Part shown: in pieces, positions 1-8,675 of the stretch
Layout of the letters: the number at the start of each line of letters is the position of its first letter
How positions within the stretch are numbered: position 1 is the first letter of the stretch
DNA from: Ralstonia pickettii
Lineage (GTDB): Bacteria > Pseudomonadota > Gammaproteobacteria > Burkholderiales > Burkholderiaceae
Reading direction: 5' to 3'
Assembly: GCF_001699815.1 (NCBI RefSeq)
Contig: NZ_MCGB01000027.1
Location: 23,693 to 87,692, forward strand
DNA: 64,000 nucleotides
Made by a program: the position numbers and the translations under genes
Notes under the pieces: model-generated
The model's input: the letters and a program-made list of their open reading frames with translations, nothing else
What the model was told of the DNA's origin: nothing
Database searches by the model: none

Positions 1-799
1 TCATCACCACGATCGCTGTATTGGAGATGAGGTTGCCCGCCACCGGAATCAGCCCCGCCACAAAGGTCAACAGGATCAGCGATTTGGAATACGGCACGTG
101 CTGCCCGAACAGCGGCAGCGCGCCCAGCAGGTAGACCGCAGCGAGCGCCGTGTTGAGCGCGGAGATCTTCACCTGCGCAAACACCACCGCCTCGAATGCA
201 TCGGTCAACCGGCTCAGACGGCTCACCAATGCTGCGGCCAGCGGCTTGTGGTGCTCGGAATCAGGTGTTTCCGACCAAGCCACCATCGCCCCCAGGATCA
301 GCCCAACCAGCATCAATGCGCTGGCTCGCAACCCGTCGATGCCGAGGGTCGACACCTGATGGCCGTGCTCCTTGATCATCTGTACAAGCTGCACACGCAG
401 CTCCGTCACCGACTGCGGAACGTAATTGACTACCGCTGCCGGCAACGATTCACGCAGGTTGTCGAGCACGTCGGCAATGCGCGTGAGCATGCCTTCGAGC
501 CCATGCCCATGTTCGACCAAGCGGCCGATCCCGATGCCCAGCGCCGCAAGAATGAGCGCCGCGATCACGAACACGCAGATCACGGCAATCGCCTTTGCGC
601 GCTGGGACAGCGTGCGGCGCCGGCGCAGGCGCGCCTCCAGCTTGCGCGCCAACGCGTAGACGAGGAAACCGGCTATGGCGGCCGGCAACAGGTGCAGCCA
701 CAGCACTGACGCAATCATCGCCGCCACCAGTACGTAGCTGACAGCGTTGATGGCGCGGGTGTGCGCGTTGGGAGGAAGCTCGGGGGGCAGCATCGTCAT
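1..799 (-). CDS. AI-2E transporter family (PerM/YdiK-like) permease, partial
   Basis: The reading frame runs off the left edge, so only about the first 266 residues are present. At least five hydrophobic segments are visible. An N-terminal pair is followed by a basic linker (ARLRRRRTLSQR), an amphipathic periplasmic-type stretch, and then a membrane segment ending in GLIPVAGNLISNT. That last motif is typical of the AI-2E/PerM permease family, an inner-membrane family with varied or unknown substrates. The ATG start overlaps the stop of the upstream DUF1345 gene (ATGA), so the two are probably co-translated. Family assignment is fairly sure; the substrate is unknown. Confidence 0.75.
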   Translation of the reverse strand, partial: MTMLPPELPPNAHTRAINAVSYVLVAAMIASVLWLHLLPAAIAGFLVYALARKLEARLRRRRTLSQRAKAIAVICVFVIAALILAALGIGIGRLVEHGHGLEGMLTRIADVLDNLRESLPAAVVNYVPQSVTELRVQLVQMIKEHGHQVSTLGIDGLRASALMLVGLILGAMVAWSETPDSEHHKPLAAALVSRLSRLTDAFEAVVFAQVKISALNTALAAVYLLGALPLFGQHVPYSKSLILLTFVAGLIPVAGNLISNTAIVVM

Positions 800-1533
800 G
801 AGAACAGGCCGGCAGCAATGTTGATGGAGAGCGCGAGGATGCTCGTATTGAAGAAGAACGACAGCAGTGATTGCCCCAGCACCGCCCGCCGCATTGCGCG
901 CGAACGGATGCTGACATCGGCCGTCTGGCTGGCGACCGCGATCGTAAAGGAGAAGTAGAGGAAATCCCAGTAATCGGGCTCAAGCTGCTCGTCGGGAAAC
1001 CGCAGCGGCGGCTCGTGGGGCGCGCGGTAATACAGATGCGCGTAGTGCACCGCGAACATCATCGGCACCATGAGCCAGGCGCCGAGCACTGTGATGCCGG
1101 TGAACACGTAGTGCGACGTCTGTGCATGCCCAGCCGACTTGGCCGTCGCCAGCTCAAACGCAATGGCCACCATGCTGGCCACCACACCGAGGCAGACTAC
1201 CGCCAGCACGGCAGATGCGCGTGCGTCTTCACGGCGGGCGACGGCGCGGATGCGGTGTGGGTCTGCGCGCAACATCATCACCGTGATCAGAATCAGATAC
1301 GCCCACACGGCGATGTCCCAGCCGAGCAGCAGGCGCGCAAGCCACCCGTGCGCCGGCACAACGGCCACAGCAATGGCGCCCAGCGCAAACGCCGACAACA
1401 GGCGCGGCCGAGTCGCTGCAAAGCGGGAAAGCTGGGAAATTTCGGAGGACTTGTCTTGCGGGTTCACATGGGCCTCGGGTGCGTACTCGGGGTGTTCACA
1501 CAAGGCCGGCAACGCCAGCCGATGAGGCGACAT
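796..1533 (-). CDS. DUF1345 family inner-membrane protein
   Basis: The 245-residue frame has about six hydrophobic segments. The conserved-looking part is the C-terminal half, with DYWDFLYFSFTIAVASQTAD followed by RSRAMRRAVLGQSLLSFFFN. This is the signature I associate with DUF1345 membrane proteins, which resemble the pore region of ion channels but have no established function. An in-frame GTG at 1467 (VNPQDKSS) with GAGG just upstream may be the true start, giving about 223 residues. The gene overlaps the downstream AI-2E-type permease by 4 nt, which suggests one transcript. Confidence 0.75.
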   Translation of the reverse strand: MSPHRLALPALCEHPEYAPEAHVNPQDKSSEISQLSRFAATRPRLLSAFALGAIAVAVVPAHGWLARLLLGWDIAVWAYLILITVMMLRADPHRIRAVARREDARASAVLAVVCLGVVASMVAIAFELATAKSAGHAQTSHYVFTGITVLGAWLMVPMMFAVHYAHLYYRAPHEPPLRFPDEQLEPDYWDFLYFSFTIAVASQTADVSIRSRAMRRAVLGQSLLSFFFNTSILALSINIAAGLFS

Positions 1534-1551
1534 GGTAGCCGCTTCAGCGCA

Positions 1552-1857
1552 TCAGGACGCTGAGAGCATTGAAGCGAACGAGCGCCTGCAGCGCTCCTGC
1601 AGGCGTTCGTGCGTTGAGAGCTGTTCTGCGATGACGGTGGCTTCCGGATACACGCGGCACATGCCGATCATGGCGGTCTCAAGCGCCCCCTGCGATCCGG
1701 CCTGGAACTGGAACTGCTCCAGCACCGTGTCATCGGCATCACGCACGGTGATCAGGAACGGGCCCGGGGTGACGGTCGCGCAACCGGCGAGCATGCCGGC
1801 CGCGGCCAGCGTAAGGCACAGGAGGGAGCGGGTCGGACGACGAGAACGAATCATCAT
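1552..1857 (-). CDS. small hypothetical lipoprotein
   Basis: The start was set at the MMIRSRRP methionine because it begins a classic lipoprotein signal: basic n-region, hydrophobic core (LLCLTLAAAG) and lipobox LAGC. GGAAG lies just upstream. The mature part, about 75 residues, contains ITVRDADDTVLEQFQFQAG and a Cys-containing C-terminal half (CRVYPEA, ERCRRSF). I do not recognise the family. It is predicted to be anchored in the inner or outer membrane. The gene lies between a terminator upstream and the DUF1345 gene downstream on the same strand. Confidence 0.6.
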   Translation of the reverse strand: MMIRSRRPTRSLLCLTLAAAGMLAGCATVTPGPFLITVRDADDTVLEQFQFQAGSQGALETAMIGMCRVYPEATVIAEQLSTHERLQERCRRSFASMLSAS

Positions 1858-1936
1858 GGCTTCCAGGTTGCGATGAGAGTGAGACGCGGCAACGGCGACT
1901 CGGTTCGCAATCATCGCGCTTGCCCGGTGACGCAAA

Positions 1937-1967
1937 CAAAAACGCCCGCAATGTGCGGGCGTTTTTG
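1937..1967 (-). terminator. rho-independent terminator
   Basis: The sequence is a perfect inverted repeat (AAAAACGCCCGCA / TGCGGGCGTTTTT) with a 3-nt loop, followed on the minus strand by GTTTTTGTTTG. It lies 16 nt past the stop of the repeat-protein gene at 1983-2288. Confidence 0.85.
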
Positions 1968-1982
1968 GGGCAGGAACCAGGC

Positions 1983-2288
1983 TCAGGCGACGGCGCCTTC
2001 GGTGTACGGATCAAACTTGCTGCCAGCCTTGGCGCCTTCGGTATAGGTGTCGAACTTGCCGGCACGGGCAAGAGCGCCTTCGGTGTACGGATCAAACTTG
2101 CTGCCAGCCTTGGCGCCTTGCGTGTACGGATCGAACCTGTCGCCAGCCTTGGCGCCCTCCGAGTACACATCGAAGCGTTGGCTGACTTGCGCAGCACCTT
2201 GCGTGTACACGTCAAACTTGGCTGCGGCCAGGGCCGGCACACTTGCCAAGGCGATCAGGGCAGCAATCAGGGTACGTTGGGCTTTCAT
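1983..2288 (-). CDS. secreted protein made of six FDxY(T/S)(E/Q)GA repeats
   Basis: The start at MKAQRTL has GGAGAAG upstream. Residues 1 to about 23 form a Sec signal peptide (IAALIALASVPALAAA). The whole mature protein, about 78 residues, is a tandem array of units about 13 to 15 residues long: FDVYTQGA, FDVYSEGA, FDPYTQGA, FDPYTEGA, FDTYTEGA and FDPYTEGA, separated by short K/R-rich linkers (AGSK, AGDR). The repeats are also near-identical at DNA level in places. I cannot name a function. It is predicted to be periplasmic or secreted. It has its own terminator, and a 418-nt gene-free region lies upstream. Confidence 0.7.
   Translation of the reverse strand: MKAQRTLIAALIALASVPALAAAKFDVYTQGAAQVSQRFDVYSEGAKAGDRFDPYTQGAKAGSKFDPYTEGALARAGKFDTYTEGAKAGSKFDPYTEGAVA
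1985..2222. repeat. coding tandem repeat, unit about 40-45 nt
   Basis: This array encodes the six FDxYTEGA units. The segment from 1994 (GCGCCTTCGGTGTACGG onward, about 45 nt) recurs almost unchanged from about 2078. Length variation by replication slippage is therefore possible. Confidence 0.7.
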
Positions 2289-2706
2289 GATGTCTTCTCC
2301 AGATGGGCGCAGCGCGTCGGGCAGGTGATCCGGACATTTCCAGGATCTTCTTTTTCGCTGCGGCGCCGCATTCGATGGAGTCATCGTAGGCGAGCCTGTT
2401 CAGACAATAAATGTCGCGACAGACAATTTATTGTTGCGATATGTGAAATTACGGGAAAACCCGCATCACCAGTGGTTTTGCGGCCTGCAACAAAGGCTTG
2501 CGGGTTAATTTGCGCAAACGCAGAATGTGACTTTTTCACCCAAAGTCAGCGTTGTACGGCTTTCGAACGGGTTTTATTGTTGGGTTCTGACGCATCGCAT
2601 CATGGTTGTGACGCGCACAGATTGTCATTTCCCGATACACACGCGCACAGGTTGGCGAATGACTCTGTGTCACACTGCCCGGCATTCGCTTTCAATCGCT
2701 CCCACG
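2289..2706. other. gene-free region between divergent small secreted genes
   Basis: This stretch of about 418 nt is clearly more AT-rich than its surroundings. It separates the leftward repeat-protein gene from the rightward DUF6726-like lipoprotein gene and should hold both promoters. It contains the nested palindrome at 2404-2434 and a TTTGCGCAAA palindrome near 2511. I see no convincing gene. Confidence 0.6.
2404..2434. promoter_or_regulatory. nested inverted repeat, possible operator
   Basis: ACAATAAAT (2404-2412) and ATTTATTGT (2426-2434) are perfect 9-bp inverted arms. The 13-nt spacer itself contains the palindrome GTCGCGAC (2413-2420). The position between divergent genes suits a dimeric regulator site. 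The binding protein is unknown. Confidence 0.4.
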
Positions 2707-2874
2707 ATGAAACGCCTTCTCCTCGCTGTGTCCCTGCTCGTTGCTGCACTCCTTTCCGGGTGCGGCGTGGTGGCCGCGCCGTGCCGCGTGGCATCGGCGG
2801 GCCTGAAGATGGTGCCGCTGGTGGGGCATGTGGCGGCCGCGCCCACCGACGCCTGCGCCGACATCATCGATTGA
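2707..2874 (+). CDS. small lipoprotein, DUF6726-like
   Basis: This 55-residue protein starts at MKRLLLAV and has a lipoprotein signal ending in LLSGC at Cys18. The mature part is very short (VVAAPCRVAS, VPLVGHVAAAPTDACADIID). The spacing of its Cys residues and the PTDACADxID end match a small family common in Burkholderiales that I recall as DUF6726; no function is known. It is predicted to be an outer- or inner-membrane lipoprotein. A longer in-frame start upstream (2527) would bury the signal peptide and was not used. Confidence 0.65.
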   Translation: MKRLLLAVSLLVAALLSGCGVVAAPCRVASAGLKMVPLVGHVAAAPTDACADIID

Positions 2875-2971
2875 GCGTAGTAATCAAAGCGCTGTGAATT
2901 GAGCTTAGAAGTTTGAGCCACTCAGGAAAGTGTCTACCGTTCTTCACTGAACCTTAACCAGTGCCGCTGCC

Positions 2972-3520
2972 TCACAGGGCCCGCTGCATCAGCAGACAAT
3001 CCAGCCAGCGCCCAACTTTGTAGCCCACCGCCTCCAGCACGCCCACCTCGCGAAACCCACAACGGGCGTGCAGCTTGGCTGACCCCGGGTTCTCGCGACC
3101 GCCCCCTACTACCGCCACCATCTGCTTGAAATCGCGCGCCTGGCATTCGCGGATGAGCGCCTCCAGCAGCAACGTCCCAACGCCCCGCCCCTGCGCGGCG
3201 CCGTCAAGATAAATGGAGTCTTCCACCGTATGGCGATACGCAGGCCGCGCACGATGCGGGCCGGCATACGCATAACCGAGCAGCGCACCGCCTGCTTCGG
3301 CCACCACGTAGGGCATGCCGGCATCCTGCAATGCGTGAAAGCGGCGCGTCATCTCGGCCAGATCGGGGGCATCGATCTCAAAGCTGGCGGTGCCGGTACG
3401 CACATGATGTGCATAGATGCCGACGATGGTCGGCAGATCCGCCTCGGTCACCGCACGAATGGTAACGGCGCCGGTTTCATGCACGGGAGCGGAAGCGTCG
3501 ATGGGCATTGCGGAAGACAT
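2972..3520 (-). CDS. GNAT-family N-acetyltransferase, phosphinothricin acetyltransferase-like
   Basis: The 182-residue product carries the GNAT fold. It has IRAVTEADLPTIVGIYAHHV at the N-terminus, PYVVAEAGGALLGYAYAGP for beta4, and the acetyl-CoA loop QGRGVGTLLLEALI. After that come VVGGGRENPGSAKLHARCGF and a GRWLDCLLMQR end. The GRWLD..LMQR end and the RPAYRHTVEDSIY segment point to the Pat/Bar subgroup, which acetylates phosphinothricin or methionine-derived analogues. The actual substrate is not shown by sequence. The start was placed at MSSAMPID; an in-frame start at 3574 would add 18 residues. Confidence 0.8.
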   Translation of the reverse strand: MSSAMPIDASAPVHETGAVTIRAVTEADLPTIVGIYAHHVRTGTASFEIDAPDLAEMTRRFHALQDAGMPYVVAEAGGALLGYAYAGPHRARPAYRHTVEDSIYLDGAAQGRGVGTLLLEALIRECQARDFKQMVAVVGGGRENPGSAKLHARCGFREVGVLEAVGYKVGRWLDCLLMQRAL

Positions 3521-3676
3521 GGCTGTGGGAATGGGAAGCGATGTGAAGCGTTCATTGTCACGCCAATTCAACACGAACCGCGTATCGCCGAGTGCATTCC
3601 GGTGACATGGCTATCGGGCGGCGCCGGAATGCGGTAATTTGGCAGACGCATTTGCCCCCGCCGCGCCCTTCCTGCC

Positions 3677-4654
3677 ATGCATGACCTGTTTCCCCTGATC
3701 GCCGAATACGGCGCGTTTGCCGTGTTCCTCAATGTGCTGCTGACGCAAGCTGGTGCACCGCTGCCGGCCGTGCCGACGCTGCTGGTGGCCGGCGCGCTCA
3801 CATTCCAGGGGCCGCTCTACTTCATGGAGCTTGCGCCCGCTGCGGTGTCCGGCGCGCTGCTGGGCGACGGCCTGTGGTACTTCGCAGGCAAGCGCTACGG
3901 CAGGCACGTCATGGCACTGCTGTGTCGCGTGTCGTTGTCGCCCGATTCCTGCGTGCGGCGCACGCGCACGCAGTTCGAGCGCTGGGGCGCGCCGATGCTG
4001 CTGATCGCGAAGTTCATTCCGGGCTTGTCGACCGTGTCGTCGGCGTTGCTGGGCACCATGCGCACGCCGTTCAGCACGTTTGCGCTGTACAACCTGGTGG
4101 GCTCGGCGGTGTGGGCCACGCTTTGGCTGCTGCTGGGCCGCGTGGCGCATGACAGCATCGACCAGGCGCTGCGCCGGCTCGACATGCTGGGCACGCGTGC
4201 CGTGCTGCTGGTCGCGTTGCTGGCGGCGGTGTATGTGGCGGCGCGCTGGCTGCAGCGCTGGCGCTTTCGCAAGATGCTGGAGATGGCGCGCATCTCGCCC
4301 GATGAGCTGCACGCGCTGATCGAATCGGGCGCGGCACCCGTCATCATCGATGTGCGCGCCGACAGCTCGCGCATGCTGCAGCCGCAACGCATTCCGGGAG
4401 CCATGTTGTATGACATGTCCAGCAGCAAACGCGCGATCGAGATCGACGGCCCCGACCGAGAGATCATCATCTACTGCGCCTGTCCCAACGAGGCGTCTGC
4501 CGTCATGCTGGCGCGCACGCTGATGGGACGCGGCTTCAAGCGCGTGCGTCCGTTGCATGGCGGTATCGATGCATGGGTGGAGCGCGGCTATGGCGTGGAG
4601 CACGTGATATCGGTCACGCCCGCCACACTCGCAACGGCGGAAGCGGGCGCCTGA
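3677..4654 (+). CDS. DedA/VTT-domain membrane protein fused to a rhodanese domain
   Basis: Residues 1 to about 200 are a DedA (VTT/SNARE-assoc) domain: GAFAVFLNVLLTQAGAPLPAVP, the GDGLWYFAGKRYG motif, then KFIPGLSTVSSALLG and three to four membrane spans. Residues about 215 to 315 form a rhodanese domain with VIIDVRAD, GRxxHGGIDAW-type elements and the active-site loop IIYCACPNEASA, whose Cys is kept. DedA proteins help recycle or flip lipid carriers; rhodaneses transfer sulfane sulfur. The fusion is widespread in proteobacteria, but its joint role is unclear. It is monocistronic and convergent with fliK. Confidence 0.88.
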   Translation: MHDLFPLIAEYGAFAVFLNVLLTQAGAPLPAVPTLLVAGALTFQGPLYFMELAPAAVSGALLGDGLWYFAGKRYGRHVMALLCRVSLSPDSCVRRTRTQFERWGAPMLLIAKFIPGLSTVSSALLGTMRTPFSTFALYNLVGSAVWATLWLLLGRVAHDSIDQALRRLDMLGTRAVLLVALLAAVYVAARWLQRWRFRKMLEMARISPDELHALIESGAAPVIIDVRADSSRMLQPQRIPGAMLYDMSSSKRAIEIDGPDREIIIYCACPNEASAVMLARTLMGRGFKRVRPLHGGIDAWVERGYGVEHVISVTPATLATAEAGA

Positions 4655-5028
4655 GACTCCGCACGCAGGTGCGCCGCAACCACGAAGCTGGCGCACAAAA
4701 ACAAAAAGCGCACCTCGCGGTGCGCTCTCCCGTAAGTACGGCAAACATGCGGTGCGCCAGCCCCCCGGCTCGGACACCCCGCATCGGTCCGTGTGCATCC
4801 GCCCAAGGACGGATGTGGCGAAATGATCCCCGTTTGATCCCTTCTTCGCCAGTCGGACTTGACCCCCTTGTTATTCATTTGCAACGCTGCCGCATCAAAC
4901 GTATGCGCGGCGAGCTCGCGTTGTGATTTCCCGTCCTTCTTTTGTGGCCTTGCGGCTGGCCATTTTTGCGTGGTACTCCTGCGTACTAACGGCAGCGTCG
5001 CGTCGAACTTTAGGCGCCGCCCCAATCG
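4655..5028. other. gene-free region between convergent DedA-rhodanese and fliK genes
   Basis: This 374-nt stretch holds the terminator at 4698-4726 and a short hairpin (CATCCG / CGGATG near 4796-4816). It is less GC-rich around 4860-4930. I found no gene with convincing start signals or composition. The terminator faces fliK, which would give fliK mRNA a 3' UTR of about 300 nt. Confidence 0.5.
4698..4726 (-). terminator. rho-independent terminator of the fli operon
   Basis: The stem AGCGCACC / GGTGCGCT with a TCGC loop is followed on the minus strand by TTTTTGTTTTTG. The T-tract lies only on the minus strand, so it serves transcripts coming from fliK, about 300 nt upstream. Confidence 0.75.
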
Positions 5029-6645
5029 TCAGGCAAATGTATCGATCGCACCTTCGTGGCTGGAAACACGGCGCGGTGCCGCCGTCACCGTATCGGGGCG
5101 GTCTTGCGAGCCGCTGCTGCCATAACGACTGCCACTCCCCCCGTTGCCCGAACCGCTACCTTGGTTTTGCGCCGACGAGCCCTGCGATGCGTTCTGCTGC
5201 TGGCTGAAGTCGCCCGTGCTGACTGACGTTTGCGCAAGCTGCATCCCGCCTTGCTGCATGGCGTCGCGCAGGCGCGGCATGGCGTCCTGCACGAGTTCGG
5301 CCACGGCCTGGTGCTGGCAGACAAAGCTCGCGTTGACGGCGCCGTTGTCCACTTCCAGCTTGACGTGCATGCCGCCCAGTTCGGCCGGATTCAACTGCAG
5401 TTCGGCCGACGATTGGCGATGTACTTGCATGAAGGCGAGCTGGCTGGCCATGCTCTGCGGCCACGCGGCATCGCCAAAGGTGGGCAGCGTGTGGACTTGT
5501 TGCGGCGTGATCGATGCCCCAGCCGCTGCGCCTGCGTTGGCACCGCCCACCGCAAAGGTAGGCGCGGCCATGCCCGCGTCGCCAGTGGCGCGCGACAGCA
5601 CGCCCTGGAACTGCATGCCGTTGCCCTGCGCGTTGGATTGCGTGCCAGAGTTATCGGTGTTGCCGGTGTTGCCACCATTGCTGGCGTGGCTGGTGGCATC
5701 GGTTACGGCGGCGGCGGCCGGTTGCGCGGGGGCGTTGTGTGCGCTCAGATCGCGGCGCGGCAGGCCGCGATCGGCATTGGCACCCTGCCCGGACGACGCG
5801 CTGCCGAGCTGGCGCACGGCAGCCGGCGTGTTGTCAGCAACGGCGCGTGTGCGAGCCATGGCCTGCGCCAGCGTGCCGCTGTCGGGCAACGCAGTGGCGG
5901 GCGACGTCGGCGTGTTTGCGGCGTTTGCCTTCGTGTCCTTCGCAGCAGGCAGTCCGGCCAGGCCTGCGTGTGCCGTCGTGGCCGGGTCAGCGGCACCCTG
6001 CGCCCCGTTGGCAGCTGCACTTGCGGCGGCCAGTGCGGCGGGGTCATTGGCGGACGGTCTGCCCGCAGCCGACGACGTCGCATCGGTATCGGTGTTGGTA
6101 TTCGATCGGGCGGCGTGCAAGGCAACCGGCAGTTGCGCGGCTGCGGCCTGCTGCGCGGCCTGGCGTGCAGCCTCGATCTGGGCGGCCAGTTGTGCAGCCG
6201 GATCGACCGCGGCCTGTTTCGCGGCGGTATCGAGATCCTTGGCGCTGGCAGGCTGGGCCGGCTTAGCGCTGGCCGTATCGGCGGTGCTGCCAGCAGGCGT
6301 TGTGACGGCCTGCTCCCGAGTGTTGCCGTCTGCCGGTTGGGCGTCTTGGTCGTTGCGCGCGGCGTCGGTGCGTGCGACGTCCTTGCGGGCGATATCGGCG
6401 CGGCGGCTGGCATCGTCGGCGGCGGATTGTGCATCGGCGCGACGGCGTGCAGCGTCCTGGGCCATGCGGTCCGACAACAGGTTGCCGAAGGTATCGGTAC
6501 CTGACGACGGGGCCTGCGCCTTGTCGGCTGCGGCAGCATTGCCGGCCGACAGCATGGCGCCCAGATCGTTGGCAGCGGGGTTGGGGGTGGCACTCAAGCC
6601 CACGTTGACTCCATCTTGCGACTGCGTGTTCGCGTTGGTCTTCAA
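5029..6645 (-). CDS. fliK: flagellar hook-length control protein FliK
   Basis: This 538-residue protein is the secreted molecular ruler that sets hook length and triggers the export switch to filament-type substrates. The long N-terminal two thirds is low-complexity, rich in Ala, Gln, Thr and Asp, as usual for FliK. The C-terminal domain is conserved, with ELQLNPAELGGMHVKLEVDN followed by VAELVQDAMPRLRDAMQQGG. A Gly/Ser/Gln-rich tail follows. It overlaps fliJ by 4 nt (ATGA) and is the last gene of the fliFGHIJK operon. Confidence 0.92.
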   Translation of the reverse strand: MKTNANTQSQDGVNVGLSATPNPAANDLGAMLSAGNAAAADKAQAPSSGTDTFGNLLSDRMAQDAARRRADAQSAADDASRRADIARKDVARTDAARNDQDAQPADGNTREQAVTTPAGSTADTASAKPAQPASAKDLDTAAKQAAVDPAAQLAAQIEAARQAAQQAAAAQLPVALHAARSNTNTDTDATSSAAGRPSANDPAALAAASAAANGAQGAADPATTAHAGLAGLPAAKDTKANAANTPTSPATALPDSGTLAQAMARTRAVADNTPAAVRQLGSASSGQGANADRGLPRRDLSAHNAPAQPAAAAVTDATSHASNGGNTGNTDNSGTQSNAQGNGMQFQGVLSRATGDAGMAAPTFAVGGANAGAAAGASITPQQVHTLPTFGDAAWPQSMASQLAFMQVHRQSSAELQLNPAELGGMHVKLEVDNGAVNASFVCQHQAVAELVQDAMPRLRDAMQQGGMQLAQTSVSTGDFSQQQNASQGSSAQNQGSGSGNGGSGSRYGSSGSQDRPDTVTAAPRRVSSHEGAIDTFA

Positions 6646-7106
6646 TTGCCGCCCTGGGCCGCACGCATGCGGATCACCTTGGCGGCGTGTTCGTCGTTGT
6701 CGCGCTGGGCTCGGCGTTCTTCGTCCAGGCGCTGCTCTTCAATGTGGCGCTGGCGCAGGATGTCGAACGACTGCTCGCGACGCTGTTTTTCCAGCCAGTT
6801 GGCACGGCTCATCGCGAGCTGCTGCTCCAACGCGTTGATGGTGCCCTTCTGCTGGTGCACGGCATTGCCCAGTCGGTCGATAAAGGCCGCGTAGTTGCGC
6901 AGGCGCGTGACATCCATGCCGCCTTCGGCCGTGCTCAGCATTTGCTGGTGGTAGTTGTTGCGGTAGTCGGACAGCAGTGCGAGCTTTTGCGTGGCGGCCT
7001 CGCGCGTGTTCATCAGGCGGCCGACTTCCTGCGTGGCTTTTTCTGTGTCCTTCTGAGCCAGTTCCAGCACGGTTTCGAGGCGGAACGGCTTGTTCATGGT
7101 GGTCAT
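6642..7106 (-). CDS. fliJ: flagellar export chaperone FliJ
   Basis: The 154-residue protein is almost entirely coiled coil. It has the FliJ-typical start KPFRLETVLELAQKDTEKA, a central YHQQMLSTAEGGMDVTRLRN, and a very basic/acidic C-terminal helix (LDEERRAQRDNDEHAAKVIR). FliJ works in the cytoplasm with the FliI ATPase ring and FlhA to energise export of substrates. The gene sits between fliI and fliK and overlaps fliK by 4 nt. A MTTM double start is possible; the ATG three codons later is an alternative. Confidence 0.92.
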   Translation of the reverse strand: MTTMNKPFRLETVLELAQKDTEKATQEVGRLMNTREAATQKLALLSDYRNNYHQQMLSTAEGGMDVTRLRNYAAFIDRLGNAVHQQKGTINALEQQLAMSRANWLEKQRREQSFDILRQRHIEEQRLDEERRAQRDNDEHAAKVIRMRAAQGGN

Positions 7107-7214
7107 CGGTAGACCCTCCAGCTTCCCGTTACATCAACCCATCGGACGCAAACCCGGCGGCTTTAGCCTCCGGCTTGCGCAACGCTTGCGGCTTCACAGT
7201 GTCAAGCGGGCACA

Positions 7215-8675
7215 TCACGCCAGCACTCCGTGCATCTTCTCCAGCGTGTGTTCGCGGCTTTCGTTTTCGAACATGCCCTGCTGCAGGAACGCTTCCATGT
7301 CGGGGTAGCGCGCGATGGCCTGGTCGGTCACCGGGTCGCTGCCACGCGCGTAGGCGCCCACGGCAATCAGGTCGCGGTTGCGCTGGTATCGGGCGTAGAG
7401 CTGCTTGAAGCGGCGGGCGGTGTCGAGCTGCTCGCGCGGCACGATGGCCGACATCACGCGGCTGATCGACTGTTCGATATCGATGGCCGGGTAGTGGCCC
7501 TGCTCCGCCAGCTTGCGCGAGAGCACGAAGTGGCCGTCCAGAATGGCGCGGGCCGCATCGGCAATCGGGTCCTGCTGGTCGTCGCCTTCAGCCAGCACGG
7601 TGTAGAACGCGGTGATGGAGCCGCCGCGGCCGTTGGCATCGACCATGCCGTTGCCGGCACGCTCAACCAGCGCCGGCAGCTTGGCAAACGCCGAGGGCGG
7701 ATAGCCCTTGGTGGCCGGCGGCTCGCCGATGGCCAGGGCGATCTCGCGCTGCGCCATCGCATAACGCGTGAGCGAATCGACGATCAGCAGCACGTTGCAA
7801 CCGCGATCGCGGAAGTATTCGGCAATCGTGTGGGCGTAAGCAGCGCCCTGCAGGCGCATCAGCGGCGAGGTATCAGCCGGCGCGGCCACCACGGCCGAGC
7901 GCGCCAGGCCTTCGTCGCCAAGAATCTCGTCGATGAATTCCTTCACTTCGCGGCCGCGCTCGCCGATCAGGCCCACCACCACCACGTCGGCTTGCGTGTA
8001 GCGGGCCATCATGCCCAGCAACACGCTCTTGCCCACGCCGGAGCCGGCGAACAGGCCCAGACGCTGGCCCTGGCCAACGGTCAGCAGACCATTGATGGCG
8101 CGCACGCCCACGTCGAGCACATGCTCGATCGGCTTGCGCTTGAGCGGGTTCAGCGGTGCCGGGTTCAACGTGCCCCAGGCGAGGTCTTCGTGCGCGCCCA
8201 GCGGCCCCTTGCCGTCGAGCGGCTCGCCGTTGGCATCGACCACGCGGCCCAGCAGGCGCGGACCCACGGGCAAGAATTTGCTGTGCGAAATCGTCGGGTC
8301 GGCGCCGTCTTCGCTCGACACCGGCAGGCGTGGCGGCTCCAGCGGGAACACGCGCGCACCGGGCACCACGCCCACCAGATCCGTTTGCGGCATCAGGAAG
8401 GCGCGCTCTTCGGCAAAGCCGACCACTTCGGCCAGCACGTGGCGCCCATGCGGCAGTTCCACGCGGCAGGCGCTGCCCACCGGCAGCTTCAGACCAACGG
8501 CTTCCATGACCAGGCCGGCCACACGCGTGAGCTTGCCGCACGTCACCACCGGGCGCGCCAGACGCGCACGCTGCGCGGTCTGCTGCAGGTGGGTTTGCCA
8601 CATGCGCACGTTGGGGTTGTTGGCGGCAGCGTTGTGGCCAACCCCCGCGGCGAGCCGCACGGTCTCAGGCGACAT
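7215..8675 (-). CDS. fliI: flagellum-specific ATPase FliI
   Basis: The start was placed at MSPETVRL, giving 486 residues close to the family length. An upstream in-frame ATG at 8750 would add 25 unlike residues and overlap fliH more. The protein is F1-beta-like. Walker A is [15 protein letters not shown] near residue 215, then [14 protein letters not shown], the Walker B region [19 protein letters not shown], and [20 protein letters not shown]. FliI forms the cytoplasmic hexamer that, with FliH and FliJ, drives unfolding and export of flagellar proteins. It overlaps the 3' end of fliH by 11 nt. Confidence 0.95.
   Translation of the reverse strand: MSPETVRLAAGVGHNAAANNPNVRMWQTHLQQTAQRARLARPVVTCGKLTRVAGLVMEAVGLKLPVGSACRVELPHGRHVLAEVVGFAEERAFLMPQTDLVGVVPGARVFPLEPPRLPVSSEDGADPTISHSKFLPVGPRLLGRVVDANGEPLDGKGPLGAHEDLAWGTLNPAPLNPLKRKPIEHVLDVGVRAINGLLTVGQGQRLGLFAGSGVGKSVLLGMMARYTQADVVVVGLIGERGREVKEFIDEILGDEGLARSAVVAAPADTSPLMRLQGAAYAHTIAEYFRDRGCNVLLIVDSLTRYAMAQREIALAIGEPPATKGYPPSAFAKLPALVERAGNGMVDANGRGGSITAFYTVLAEGDDQQDPIADAARAILDGHFVLSRKLAEQGHYPAIDIEQSISRVMSAIVPREQLDTARRFKQLYARYQRNRDLIAVGAYARGSDPVTDQAIARYPDMEAFLQQGMFENESREHTLEKMHGVLA

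Noticed and set aside
1985..2222. CRISPR-like array of short repeats
   Set aside because: The repeats are contiguous, imperfect, lack unique spacers and encode a clear signal-peptide repeat protein.
5144..6838. Long Ala/Cys/Ser-rich frame opposite fliK
   Set aside because: The low-complexity fliK sequence keeps the opposite strand open; no family match is visible.
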